Source: Siderastrea siderea
Taxonomy: Eukaryota > Cnidaria > Anthozoa > Scleractinia > Rhizangiidae
Reading direction: 5' to 3'
DNA length: 64,000 nt
Assembly (NCBI GenBank): GCA_964030785.1
Contig: OZ034970.1
Span: 42,216,377-42,280,376 of the forward strand
The position numbers and the translations under genes were made by a program. Under the pieces are notes generated by a model. It was not told the DNA's origin and searched no databases. It saw nothing but the letters and a program-made list of their open reading frames with translations. Positions 36,001 to 47,725 of the stretch are shown here, piece after piece (positions within the stretch are counted from its first letter, which is position 1; each line of letters starts with the position of its first letter).

Positions 36001-39000
36001 GCTGATAGCCTAGCTCCGTTCAGCCAATCAAAATGCTAGAAATCCAATATACCTAGTCCAGTTTTTAACAACGCCATTTACATTTAAAGTAAAGTTAATG
36101 TTGTAGAATTGTAAAACATGCGAGGGTGAGACAATTTTTAAAAATAGCCGAATCAAAAGAACAAGATTCAGTTTAAAATTACCGTGGGATGAGGATTTAT
36201 TTAACAATTTTCCTGCGAAATCGCGCGGAATATCACCTGATACTTAGCCTGATACTTTATTTACAAACTCATGTTTGGAAATGAAAAGACAAAGGGAAAA
36301 AAATATTGCTACCTTACCGAGAATAAGTCCTCTTCCTGTGAATTAAAATCCTTTCAACTTTAGTCTTTACAACTTTCCGTGAGCAAGTACTGCTTCGTGC
36401 GCAATAGCATTTTCTTGGTTGAGTTCTCACTATGAAAATTCCAAGTCAGCCTCTGGATATCTTTGTGGAAAGTTTCTTCCAGAGAGTTAAAATTTACGGA
36501 GAACACTGCTAAAACTGCCTCGTTTTTCAACATGGCCGCCAAACAAGCAGTGAAAGAAAATCTGCAGTGCACTTCCAAATATGGTCATTTACGTATATCG
36601 CAGGATATCTGTCATGTAGGATGACAGATATTGAGGGCTTCCTTACCATATATGGGCATAGTGACAATTTGTTGAATAATAATGATAATTATACTACAAC
36701 GCTATTATTTGGCGTGCTCCCATTGGTCGAAATCGATCACGCGACGCAACAGTGTCTCTCCTCAGCGGGCGCCTATCAGCGCATAGTGCCCGTTTTTAGC
36801 AATTTTCGCTCAAAATTTAGCGTTGTACAATAAAAACAATAGGGTCCTTCTGTCTCAGGCCCTATGTGTGATAGGTTCCCTCGGAAATTTGATGTTCAAA
36901 CTTCATATAAGCCCTCGAACTACGTTCTCGAGCTGATATTTTTGGTGAACAGAAAATTTCCTGGGGCAATCCAGTATCACACTATAGTGCCTTCGACAGA
37001 AGAACTCCATTGTTTAAGTAGTGAATGCGAAATGTGATTTGTGCATGGGTGCGTTGCTCACGTCTTCTACCAAGCCAAGGTGGTGACTTGGTAATTATGA
37101 CGTCGCATGAAGCAAAAATGCAATGTCCGCCATTATGAATTCACAGTCTTGGGTATTCTCATGATAGTGAATTTTGTCCACTTTCGAATAAAGGTCGACA
37201 AAAGCTTCCACGTAATATACGATTTAAGGCTAAAATCCTTTTTAAGCCAGGGTGTAGAGGTTAAACGCTTTGTTAATAAACTGAAGGTATCAACATCACA
37301 AATTGAAAATTTAAAAATGATTTACCTCAAGTTCAAAGTAACTGAATCCGTCCATACCAATCATACTTAGCGGGTCATTTTGTTGTTTGTCATCGCTGAT
37401 CTCACACACATTTGGAAGTGATTCACCGTGCTCCTCGTAGTTGAAGGAAACGCACTTGGACTCATGCATGCACAGATGGCCACATTCAATTTCCGAGGTG
37501 ACCATATGCTCTGCGATGACGTGATTTCTAAACACAGCATCTTTTGTTAATAAAAAAACACACACACAAAAAGGGTTTTTATTGTTTCTAAAAAGCAATT
37601 TGTCAATGCCCTACCCAACTGAATTACATCTAGATCAACGGTCAAGGTCTATAGTTTCCTCGGTTACATTTCTCTGTTGGTAAAACGAACTGTACTGATT
37701 TTTAGAGGAATAACGTAATAGCCGTTACACTGAAAGAATGGAAGTCGATTAAAAGAAAATGTGGGACTTTGGTGGGGTATCAGGTTCTCTTTTTCTAAAA
37801 TTGTTAAGCCCATTACAATATACCATGCATAAAATGTTCACATTTTACTTTTTCAGTACAGAAATTTTTCGCCACGGCTGAGATTAAAAAATGTAGACGT
37901 ACCAATGAATGGATGAATGAATGCCGAATGAATGAATGAATGAATGAATGAATGAGTGAGTGAGTGAGTGAGTGAGTGAGTGAGTGAGTGAGTGAGTGAG
38001 TGAGTGAGTGAGTGAGTGAGTGAGTGAGTGAGTGAGTGAGTGAGTGAGTGAGTGAGTGAGTGAGTGAGTGAGTGAGTGAGTGAGTGAGTGAGTGAGTGAG
38101 TGAGTGAGTGAGTGAGTGAGTGAGTGAGTGAGTGAGTGAGTGAGTGAGTGAGTGAGTGAGTGAGTGAGTGAGTGAGTGAGTGAGTGAGTGAGTGAGTGAG
38201 TGAGTGAGTGAGTGAGTGAGTGAGTGAGTGAGTGAGTGAGTGAGTGAGTGAGTGAGTGAGTGAGTGAGTGAGTGAGTGAGTGAGTGAGTGAGTGAGTGAG
38301 TGAGTGAGTGAGTGAGTGAGTGAGTGAGTGAGTGAGTGAGTGAGTGAGTGAGTGAGTGAGTGAGTGAGTGAGTGAGTGAGTGAGTGAGTGAGTGAGTGAG
38401 TGAGTGAGTGAGTGAGTGAGTGAGTGAGTGAGTGAGTGAGTGAGTGAGTGAGTGAGTGAGTGAGTGAGTGAGTGAGTGAGTGAGTGAGTGAGTGAGTGAG
38501 TGAGTGAGTGAGTGAGTGAGTGAGTGAGTGAGTGAGTGAGTGAGTGAGTGAGTGAGTGAGTGAGTGAGTGAGTGAGTGAGTGAGTGAGTGAGTGAGTGAG
38601 TGAGTGAGTGAGTGAGTGAGTGAGTGAGTGAGTGAGTGAGTGAGTGAGTGAGTGAGTGAGTGAGTGAGTGAGTGAGTGAGTGAGTGAGTGAGTGAGTGAG
38701 TGAGTGAGTGAGTGAGTGAGTGAGTGAGTGAGTGAGTGAGTGAGTGAGTGAGTGAGTGAGTGAGTGAGTGAGTGAGTGAGTGAGTGAGTGAGTGAGTGAG
38801 TGAGTGAGTGAGTGAGTGAGTGAGTGAGTGAGTGAGTGAGTGAGTGAGTGAGTGAGTGAGTGAGTGAGTGAGTGAGTGAGTGAGTGAGTGAGTGAGTGAG
38901 TGAGTGAGTGAGTGAGTGAGTGAGTGAGTGAGTGAGTGAGTGAGTGAGTGAGTGAGTGAGTGAGTGAGTGAGTGAGTGAGTGAGTGAGTGAGTGAGTGAG

Positions 39001-41921
39001 TGAGTGAGTGAGTGAGTGAGTGAGTGAGCGAGCGAGCGAGCGAGCGAGCGAGCGAGCGAATGAATGAATGAATGACTGCAGGAAGGAAGGAAGGAATAGA
39101 ACAGTTTAAAGCGGTTTATTAGAAAAACAGGAAAGATCCATGCTCATGTAACATCACCCTTAGTTCATCGGCTGAATATTTCTGAAATCTAATCAATTTA
39201 GGAGGGGGACATTGGGGGACTGTCAACACCGCAATACCGCAGAAAAAAAATAACGAACACCGCATCACCGCAAAAAAGGTTGACGAAACACCGACATCGC
39301 AATTCAGTTTTTGTCCTACGATTTAAATGATCTGAAAAGCTTCTTGGAAAAGGGAAAACGTCCGCACGTGATGTAATATTTTTCATTTAAACAAATGTTA
39401 TTACCTCAGCAATTTTCCACTTAACAGATACAAATCACAAAGCCATACTGTTTTCACCTTGTGGTCTGCACGTAAATCACGCGGATACTGGTGATGTCTG
39501 TATTCTTGCTGTAGCCAACATTTTGTCGTATGTACTTGACGACAAAGATGAACAGGTAACGTTCCCGCTGACCAGCGCGGTCGTGGTTGCCACGAGCACA
39601 CTTGCTTTATAGTTTCGCGTTTTAAGGTCGGTACACACGAGGGGACTAGTCCCTGCGACTGGTCCCTGCAACTAGTCCCGGGGACCAAGTCCCTTCGTGT
39701 GCACTACCCATTTTAGTCAAATAATGTAGTCACAGGGACCAAATTTGGTCCCTGCGACCAGTCCCACGAATTCAAACAAGTTTGAATTCGTGGGACCAGT
39801 CCCGGGGACTAGTCCCACAAACTATGCTTGGTCCCTTCGTGTGTACTGTTCGAGGGACAAGTCCCTGCGACCAAATGAAAATATTTCATCGGATCTTTTA
39901 CTTTTTTCTAGTTGACCTTGTCTGTATTGGGAGTCTTGGTCAAACAGTTGTCTTTTTACGCTTCTGTACCAGCAATATAGGACACTGGAGAAAAAACTTT
40001 ATCGAAATTGCAAATAACAAACACTGATAGACCGCACGAGGGATGAACCGGTTTGCAGTTGATTTATTTTAATGTTTTGTGGTAAATCCAGTTTCACTGT
40101 TGAGGATCGGTTTATTTTTCGTCTCCACATTTCGGCGAATTTCAGTTAAAGCGCCCTAAATTTATTTTTTCAATGGACTTGTCCCTGCAACTATTTCCTT
40201 CGTGTACATGTTGTGGTTCAATTTTAACTTTGGTTCAATTTTCATTTTCCTTTGTTCATGTGTATGGTAATGTATGATAATGAGTTAAGAACAAAGGAAA
40301 ATAAAAATTTAACCACCGATAAAATTGAACCACAACATACACACTACAGGGTCCCTAGTCCCCTCGTGTGTGCCGACCTTTAATGTTTTCTGGGATGATA
40401 GCGCTCCTTTATCGTCTATTAAACAAATAGACGGCGTCTCTGCTCCTTCTTTTCTTCTTTATCTTACTTGTATACAGTTTCTCCGAAAAGCTTTTCAACG
40501 GCTTCACTTGGCTTTCTTCCCGAATTCATGTATCAACTGCGACACTCTCGTAGCGATGACACAAGATGTCACTGCTGTGAAGATTTCTTCCAGTTAAGGC
40601 ATTTTCAAGCCGTCAAGAACTCTTTTTGTATCGGTTTCTCCGTTTTTCCTACCTGTAAACAGCTCCTGCTAAACATTTTTCGGGCCCTTCGCTCGCTTAA
40701 TCAGAAATAATCAGTCCCGCAAACATTTTCAAAACCACGCACCATGTTCAACAAAACAAATAAAACAAGTTTCCCATCACGGCATCCATGTGTCTGTACT
40801 CTAATAAATCTTGCATGGGCAACGACCAATCACAGCACGCGTAATATATACTACATTGTATAACTAACGATAGTCACTTAGGACAGGAGGCAATTGTTGA
40901 ATCGAATGGCTCTTCCAAAGCGTGACCTTGCGCCTAGCAGAAAGGTGGTTGAGCTGCCTATTTCTCCTAGGAACTCTAAGAACTCTATTTTCAGACATGC
41001 AGATATAAAGAATGCAAGGTAGCGTGTTACGAACTTACCAAATAGATTCTCTGAGCTTCGTCAGGCACTTTTCACTTCTGTTGATCCGACACCTAAATTT
41101 GTTTTTATGCCGGTAGTTCCCCCCCCCCCCACTTTTCCCTCTTCACAAAAAAGCGACACAGTCGATTATGCACTCTGTTGTAGGCTCAATGACCTCTTCG
41201 ACTTCTTCCATGTTGCAGCCCTTTGACCACGCGCCTTGAAACGCAAGGAGGCTGACAGGATCCCTGACAGTCCGCGTAGCAATGGTCAAGTTACTTATAA
41301 ATGAAAACGAATTCATTGCTTGACACAGATTTGGTACCGCCTTTGTTTCCAAAAAAGGGTGATAATCGGCGGTTTGACGAATATAAACAGGTTTTGACAG
41401 TTACTGGACAAGGATAAGTCGGTCAAATGTGTCAAACAATAAACCACAACACCGCAAAGGGTCCGCAAGAATTTTTTTTTCTCCGAACATCGCACGTTTA
41501 AAATCAAAAACACCGCACGCCGTACGATTTGAGATCACCGCAACATCGCGAGATGGGATTTTATTCACCGCAACACCGCACAAAAAAAATTAGCGTCACC
41601 GCAACACCGCAAATCCCCATGTCCCCCTCATTTAGTATAAACATAGATACCTTGGACCTCAACAAATCGTTATCTTAGCATTCGGCAGGGTATCATTTCG
41701 CGGTACTTTCAGAATCACTGCAAACTGACAAGTTTGAGCGTGTCTCTGACAGATGAGGAAACGGTATCAAATACTCTATTTGAAAAGTGACAGTGGGGAA
41801 ACTTACTTTCAGCTTTCCTCTGAAAAAACCTTGAACGAGCACAAACATCATCGCATCTTGTTATATCGGGACTTTCAATGAGAAGAGTGACAATCGTAGA
41901 TAAAAGTTGGAAAATGTTCAT
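33013..41921 (-). CDS. Secreted PAN/apple plus fibrinogen-related domain protein
   Basis: Four exons on the minus strand join in phase: 41807-41921 (phase 1), 37326-37540 (phase 0), 34650-34692 (phase 1) and 33013-33596, giving 318 residues. Exon 1 encodes a signal peptide (MNIFQLLSTIVTLLIES). Exon 2 is a PAN/apple domain (NAVFRNHVIAEH, CGHLCMHESKCVSFNY). Exon 3 is a 14-codon linker. Exon 4 is a fibrinogen C-terminal domain (DGLYDINI, CDQQTDGGGWTLIQRR, EFWLGNKIL, NAGWWYTDCGCGNLN). Related animal proteins are lectin-like and often immune or matrix proteins; the ligand here is unknown. An acceptor-like TTTCTTTGGGTTTCAG just upstream of the ATG (about 41960) suggests a separate 5' UTR exon farther right, in or beyond the duplicated segment. 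Intron 1 holds the TGAG array and nested transposons. Confidence 0.88.
33980..34458. mobile_element. Tc1/mariner (pogo/Tigger)-like MITE
   Basis: The ends CAGTCGAAGCTCTCGTAAGC and GGAGAGCTTTGACTG are inverted and flanked by TA on both sides (33978-33979 and 34459-34460), the mariner target. Inside, GGTCGCTTACG(G/A)GAG recurs in tandem near 34305-34350. It lies in the last intron of the PAN-fibrinogen gene. No transposase frame. Confidence 0.75.
34728..34834. repeat. Hairpin, probable end of a larger MITE
   Basis: AACAATTATTCTACGAGGG pairs with the CCCGAGTAGAATAATTGTT region, and GGATATC with GATATCC. The same TTTAACAATT start occurs in the element at 44001. A CCAATCA-type segment near 36020 could be the far end of a 1.3-kb copy, but this is uncertain. 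I see no gene in 34835-37325. Confidence 0.65.
37926..39074. repeat. Very long (TGAG)n tetranucleotide array
   Basis: About 1,075 bp of uninterrupted TGAG (37953-39028, some 269 units). It is bordered by GAAT units on both sides and a block of GCGA units at the right (39028-39059). It lies in intron 1 of the PAN-fibrinogen gene, so the pre-mRNA would carry CUCA repeats. The true length may differ from the assembly. Confidence 0.97.
39200..41630. mobile_element. Putative TIR transposon, non-autonomous, with nested MITE
   Basis: The left end AGGAGGGGGACATTGGGG is inverted at the right (CCCCATGTCCCCCTCA near 41615-41630). Subterminal DNA on both sides is rich in CACCGC and AACACCGC words. A 38-codon frame MALPKRDLAPSRKVVELPIS starts at 40909, but no transposase is seen. 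It sits in intron 1 of the PAN-fibrinogen gene. Confidence 0.6.
39625..40379. mobile_element. PIF/Harbinger-like MITE, 755 bp
   Basis: Terminal inverted repeats begin AGGTCGG(T/C)ACACACGAGG and run about 25 bp with one mismatch. They are flanked by TTA on both sides (39622-39624, 40380-40382), the Harbinger target pattern. The interior holds many GGGAC(C/T)AGTCCC palindromes, a perfect palindrome around 39764-39795 (CCCACGAATTC...GAATTCGTGGG), and a nested inverted pair near 40210/40330. No coding region. Confidence 0.82.
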
Positions 41922-42142
41922 CCCAAGAACGACGAGAGGAGCAGGCGGCTGCAAGAGCACTGAAACCCAAAGAAAAAAAGACGTACGCCAAAGAGTTATA
42001 TTAAGCAAGACAAACTCATTGGTAAGAAAACATTTGGGTTCTTTAAAGTTTTAAATGATAAACGATGGAAAAAAGAAGCCCTTTTGGATCATTAATATCA
42101 ATCCGAACTGTTCCTTATACAAATTGATAATAATGATCTTAA
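41922..42142. other. 5' flank between PAN-fibrinogen exon 1 and the duplicated segment
   Basis: Contains a minus-strand acceptor-like sequence at about 41960. No other feature seen. Confidence 0.4.
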
Positions 42143-43605
42143 ATAGCAATAACAATGGGCAACCGATTTGTGTTCCCAGAAGAGCAAGCCACGTCACTCA
42201 CGGGGCTGTTGATGTAGTCCCACAGGCGCGGCTTTCATTTCCTAAAGGTCGCCTCTATCCAGATCAAATTGGAACTTGAAAATGTTGGTTTATGTTGAGG
42301 AAGAAAACCACACAATCTGTACCAAGTACAACGCTGGATCCGGGATCCGAATCCAGGGACACATCATTGATGGGAAGCGATTGGTCAATGCGTCCACTGC
42401 CCCGCTCAACCCAGGTCTCACTGTTTTTCTACAAGCGTAGTGCCTTTTAGGACAATCAAAAGAGTCATATATATTCACTAGAGAGCGAAAATGAATCTTA
42501 CCTTCAAGCTATTTAATGCTGAAACGTTCCACAAGGATAGACCGCTTTTAGGTAAACTAAAAGGTGTTGCTGTATAGTACCTCAAGTGTTGATAGGGTAC
42601 TTTAATAAGAGACTGACGTTATAACATATCTATTATTACACCTGACTGACTATTTACAAGACAATGTAGTATTTAACTGTTCTCCAATACCCAATATGTT
42701 GATACTGAAAGCAAAGTTGTCATTTTCAGGTAGAAGCAAATACACAAAAATAATATAATTCTTTTTTGCACACTGATTGCTATTCAATGTTTGGTCAAAT
42801 GTTTGGAGAACATTCACACCGCTGTCAAACGTACAAGGCCAGTATAACGACAGCGTCAAATATATTTGTCCTTGGGTTGCAGCAAGAAGATATCACAGGT
42901 GTTTTTGCTTTATTAGGGTAAAATTGGCATACAAATGTGGAAAGTTCACTGATCGAATTTTGGTGATCAATGCTGGAAAAGATGTATCGAAGCAATACTA
43001 ATGCAGCTTTCGTCTTTAATTTGATTCCAATAGCTTAATGATCGAAAGATAAATATGTTTGGATAGACTGATATTGCTCTCAATAGAGGCGAAGAATAAC
43101 TCAGATATACAAGGTTGATTTGTTATTGTTTGGTAGAAGTTTCGGGCTGTCTCGTACGAGTCCTGGAAAACAGGAAAAAAAAAAATCTTGACACCCATGA
43201 ATAACAAGAGCGATTTATATGGCACCCCCACAAGGTGCTTAATGGGGGCGCAGTGGTGTCCTGGTCCAGGAGGGTTTTTCGGCTTTCTTCTTCTCAAATG
43301 AAACTGTGTCAAGGAACAAGCAATGATCCAGCTGATAGTAGAACACGGTACCCGGAATATTTGGTTGGAGTGTGCCGCCCGCTTCTCCAAACCCTAGCCG
43401 CCGTCTCAGATCAAGATATGCGGTAATTTTCCAATGGTAATACCCGTTTACAGTCCTCGTCTGTAAAATCCTTACTCGTCTGTAAAATTCCTACACATAT
43501 CAGACTTTTAGACCAAAATGGTTAAAATCCATTCCTGCTTTCAGACGGAAACGATGACAAACTGATGATTTTTAAAATCACTAAAGACGTTTTGCAAACT
43601 AAGTC

Positions 43606-43696
43606 CCCGGGTAGCCTCCTATGCAGACGTTCTTAGGGCTTCTTCACGCGTTCCTCCCCCACGAACGCGTGACGAGGCGAGTGGGAGGCTAAGTCC
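43606..43696. repeat. Small inverted-repeat element (also in copy B, 54727-54817)
   Basis: GTAGCCTCC...CACGCGTTC and GAACGCGTG...GGGAGGCTAA form nested inverted arms around a CCTCCCCCAC loop. Confidence 0.65.
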
Positions 43697-44000
43697 CCGG
43701 ATGACCGAACTGAAAATAACAACGACTTCCGCAAAACTTCAACATTAAATTACGCTTCCCTAGGCATAATCTTCCAATCTGTCTTGGCGTCGCATTAACT
43801 GACTTTTCTGGTCACAGTTTAGTTTCAAAAAGAGCTTTTTACGGCAAGTGGTAAGTGATAAAAAATTTACGTTCAGTACGTATTTTAAAACAGTTTTATG
43901 TAGCTGTTGAATTCAAAGTTTTTGGCTGATGTCACACTTTAATATGTATGATGTACAATGATGTTATGTTATGCCATCTTGTGTTTTAGTACTTTCTATT

Positions 44001-45660
44001 TAACAATTAGATTATGAGCTCGAGATTTCTATCACGCATAGAAATCGAGAGCGAATAATCTAATTGTTTTAGTATAAATCTACTAGACGTTCAGTATTCC
44101 TGGAGGCTAAAGTGACCCTTTTCAAATTAGTTCACTTTTAAGCAGTTTGAAGTTTATCTCAAAATATGTTTGTTTACAAATTTTCAGTTCAAGGGAACTT
44201 GCATTTAGCGAGATATAAGCAACTGAAGTTTCGTCTCCAAGGCAAATTTTGCAGGAAAATTGCCACAACAAACGGCTCAAATTGTAATTGCGGTTTACGA
44301 AAACATTCCCCGCAGTAAGCGCGCGATCTCCAGTTTCAATTGCGAAATTATTACATGTCATAGACTCTTTGCTTGGTGCGTCTTATTCACGCTAGTTTAC
44401 GTGGAAGATTACAAGTTACCTTTCTCTTACTAATAACATATTTCTTCGGCGGTAGAAGCGTACTGTTTGGTATGTTTTTGTACGAAGACGGAGCAATGCA
44501 AGTTTCGTTACGTGACATTGAAATACTAGCCATTGTCTGGTGTTATCGAATACAACTTCTTCTTACAGGTCACCGAAATCGTAATCTTGTCCTTAGCAAA
44601 ATACAACAATTAGTGTTCACAAATATCTGTGGAAGCTTCATTCATCATAAAATGCCGAGGTTTCCGTTCTATTTCGTAGAATAACGCTAAAGTTTACAAC
44701 GCGAGTCAAATAAATCTGTCAGCGCTGCACTACACGATATCGGTTGCCAAGGAAAGGTGTCATTGTTTATCCTGGCGTTTCTGATTGGTTTCGCGGGAAA
44801 TAAGACTCTCTTTATAAGGGCAGAAAGACCTTATATAGAGCAAAGTTTTGTTATTTACCGCTGGAATTATGCATTGCTGGCTTGGAAAACATGGCGGAAA
44901 GGCAGAACTCACGCAAGGATCGAGCGAGGAAGGAGTTGCGATAAATTATGGCGTGTTTTGAACAATTTGGACGCTTGTGACACAAAGATGCGCTCACTGT
45001 AGATAGAATATCTCCTGTACGATTTGTCATTCTGCTACCAAACTTGGCAGTCTTCAAATACGTGTAATTACGAAAGTTTGTACTAGAGTACGTCATGAGA
45101 TGTTCGATGCTGTTTGCGTGACAAGGTAATGCATTCACTAGAAATCAAAATTTAAATTTTTGTTCCTAAAATCGTTACTTTTTAACTTCCTGTGACGTAC
45201 TCTAGTACAAAGTTTTGTTATTGTGTATTATGTGCTTGGTCAAATTCTTGCTACAAATGTTCAAAGCCCCTTTCAGTTATGACCGATTTATGTTAAAATG
45301 GCAGTTTCAATGGCACCCTTAAATTCCTCAAATTCCACAAATTCCTTGCATTAAATGAAAAAACTGTTCAGGTTTTCAGAATCCTCATAAAATATCCCAT
45401 TAGCAGTGGTAATTTCGTAGCTTTTGAGTTGATATTTTGTCCTATTTTGATCTCAGCGAAAAGGGACTAAAAATCACCAAATTAGCCTCCAGGAATACCT
45501 TAACAGCAGACACTACATGTTTTTATTGAAAAATGATATAAATAGGTCACACCGCGCGCGGAAAATTCTACTCACTATCTACAACAGAATAGGTAGTGAG
45601 TAGCGTAGCCAATCAGAGAACAGCATTAGTGATAGAACGGTAGTAGATTTATACTAATCA
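44001..45660. repeat. Inverted-repeat-rich element inside the duplicated segment (copy B 55122-56781)
   Basis: AACAATTAGATTAT (44002-44015) pairs exactly with 44055-44068, with an inner GAGATTTCTAT/ATAGAAATC stem. TAGTATAAATCTACTA at 44070-44085 is inverted at 45641-45656, and ATTCCTGGAGGCTAA near 44097 at about 45483. A CTACTCACTA/TAGTGAGTAG hairpin lies near 45570-45602. These suggest a transposon about 1.6 kb long without coding capacity. Confidence 0.6.
45078..45214. repeat. Short TIR element nested in the duplicated segment (copy B 56199-56335)
   Basis: TTTGTACTAGAGTACGTCA at the left is mirrored by TGACGTACTCTAGTACAAA at the right; 137 bp, AT-rich interior. Confidence 0.75.
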
Positions 45661-45834
45661 TCATTATTCCGTCTTTCCAATGTCACTTTGTTTGCCGTGA
45701 TATGAGCCCGGAGTGATACGCTTTTTTTAAAAAGAGCACGAGAGTAGATAAGCATAATTATTTTGAATGCAACAAATTCGTGGGGGAGATATAGCAACTG
45801 CATGAGTGAAATTTTTACCTCAAAATTTCATTTT

Positions 45835-47725
45835 CAGGATCACCATTTCTAGGAACTATTGGAGACGGATATATAAGAGACGGATTAATTGGAATCAACA
45901 ATAGTAAGTGATTCCCTCTATAACAGACTTATAGCTTAATTAGGTTGTGGCATAAATTAAGGACAAAAATCGCTTTGTTAAACTTGCGTGCTATTTAGTT
46001 ATTCCAAAATTTGTTGCCGGTTGAAGCGCGGGATTTCTTTGACGACGCTGGCAAAAACGAAAGCAAAAACACTAGCACGACCAAAATTATAACTCTTTGT
46101 AGTAGAATATTTTAATTCTTGAACTTTTGTTGTGTTTGTGATTCCGCATAACTTCATCACTAAATTACGCTTCCCGAAGCATAATCTTCCGATCTGTCTT
46201 GACCTCGTGTAAAATTCGCACCGGCGATAGAGCAACAGGGTGTAATTTTTACCTCAAAATTTCTCATTTACAGGCAGGATCACCATTTCTAGGATCGATT
46301 ATAGGAACTGAGAAACGGATTAATTTGAACAGGGGGGGGATAGAAGCGAGGCCTGGGACCGAGAAACGATGTTCTCACAACTTGCAAAGCGGTCCAGTCA
46401 AAACGTGGACAGCGGTGTTCGTCATAATAAATATTTCCGATCGACGATCAACTCATTTGAAATAGTTTTCAGAATTTATCTGTATTTTGTCGGGGGAAAG
46501 TAAGCGGTGAGCAGCTAATCTCTCATGGAACTTACTGTCAGTTTCGTACAAGAGAATATTCGATGGAAGCGACATCGATGAAGACGCTTCTGTTTTCGCA
46601 CTGTCTTGTTTGTTGCAGTGGCGAGTGGATCAGCTGCGGGCTGTACGGCAGTCACGTTTCGCTTATTTATACTTGGAGAACAGGTTTGCGACAAACGTTT
46701 CAAAGTTTAATGCTAGAACTAGATAATTCAACGTAAATAAACTTCTCACCGAGAGAAAGCGCTTGAACTATTCAGGATTTTATTTCTTGTACTTCGCAAC
46801 GTAATTTTGGTCTTTGTCTATCGCTGAACTGATGCATGTGATAAATAAAAATACTGTCAATGTTTATTTTTACATCTCATTCTGTAACGAATTGATAGCA
46901 TGAGATGAGACAGTTATGGCTGTACTCGGTTTGCATGTTTTCCTCCAGCGTGGTCTAAATAAATTGCAACGGGAAATGTGCCATAAAACATCGATGGAAA
47001 TAAATTCAATCAAAACTGCTATAACCTAATGCATGGAAACAATACCTACGCACAAAATACGACCTTTATTGTCAATAATCCAGTTATGTGTTAACAAGAT
47101 CATTTCACAGTTCAGTACTTTGAACCCGATCCCACTTTTTAACCCAGCTTCAGAAAATTCTATCTCATTCTATACAGTTGATCAGCACAGACTGGATTGA
47201 TCGAAGCGCTACTGTTCTACTTTGCGACTAAAAAACTCCGAGAGTAAACTTTTGTCTTCATAAGAAGCAAAATGCACGAAAATATGATATAAGTGTAAAA
47301 TACCATCAATTCGTCAATTACCTAAACGAAGGGACAAAACCGAATCCGCCGCCTTTGGCCGCCATAATTTTTTCCCTTCAGCGTCCGAGTTCCGTTGGAA
47401 CATGCAACATCTGCGCACGCGTAGGAGGCATGTCCGCTGACCAGAACCTCACAGATTGCTTTGCAAGTTGTGAGAACATCGTTTGGATTTCATTTAAGAG
47501 AATGTATGGGAAGTTGCTTCCCCCCCCTGAATTTGAATCAGCAATAGTAAATGATTCGCTTTATTACAAACTTATAGCGTAATTACGTTATGGCATGAGT
47601 TCAGGATAGCAATCGCTTTGCTATTCCTTATTTACCGAGCTTCAAGTCGCGTTCCAAAATTTGTTGCCGGTTCAAGCGCGGATTTCTTTGGCGACGCTGG
47701 CAAAAACGAAAGCATAAGCTCTAGC
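45835..47725. repeat. Older tandem cassette inside the segment, split in copy A by the hAT element
   Basis: Two related blocks follow each other: 45835-46245 and 46246-46329 plus 47530-47725. Shared landmarks are CAGGATCACCATTTCTAGGA, GACTTATAGC/AACTTATAGC and CCAAAATTTGTTGCCGGTT, the last at 46006 and 47654. The first block has exon-like edges (TTTTCAG before, GTAAGT after), open as SPFLGTIGDGYIRDGLIGIN. Copy B has the same two blocks without the interruption. Confidence 0.65.
46330..47529. mobile_element. Non-autonomous hAT-like DNA transposon, 1200 bp
   Basis: The ends are CAGGGGGGGGA at left and its inverse TCCCCCCCCTG-type end at right. It is flanked by the 8-bp repeat AATTTGAA (46322-46329 and 47530-47537). 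Copy B shows the uninterrupted target with one AATTTGAA (57443-57450), so insertion length and target duplication are directly visible. The 8-bp duplication and CAGGGG ends fit the hAT superfamily. No transposase frame is present. Confidence 0.92.

Noticed and set aside
37926..39074. Array-like repetition resembling a CRISPR or minisatellite locus
   Set aside because: It is a pure four-base repeat without spacers; a simple microsatellite.
44373..45002. Open frames preserved in both copies of the duplicated segment (103 and 81 codons)
   Set aside because: Preservation follows from the recent duplication and is not evidence of selection; no motif or splice context.
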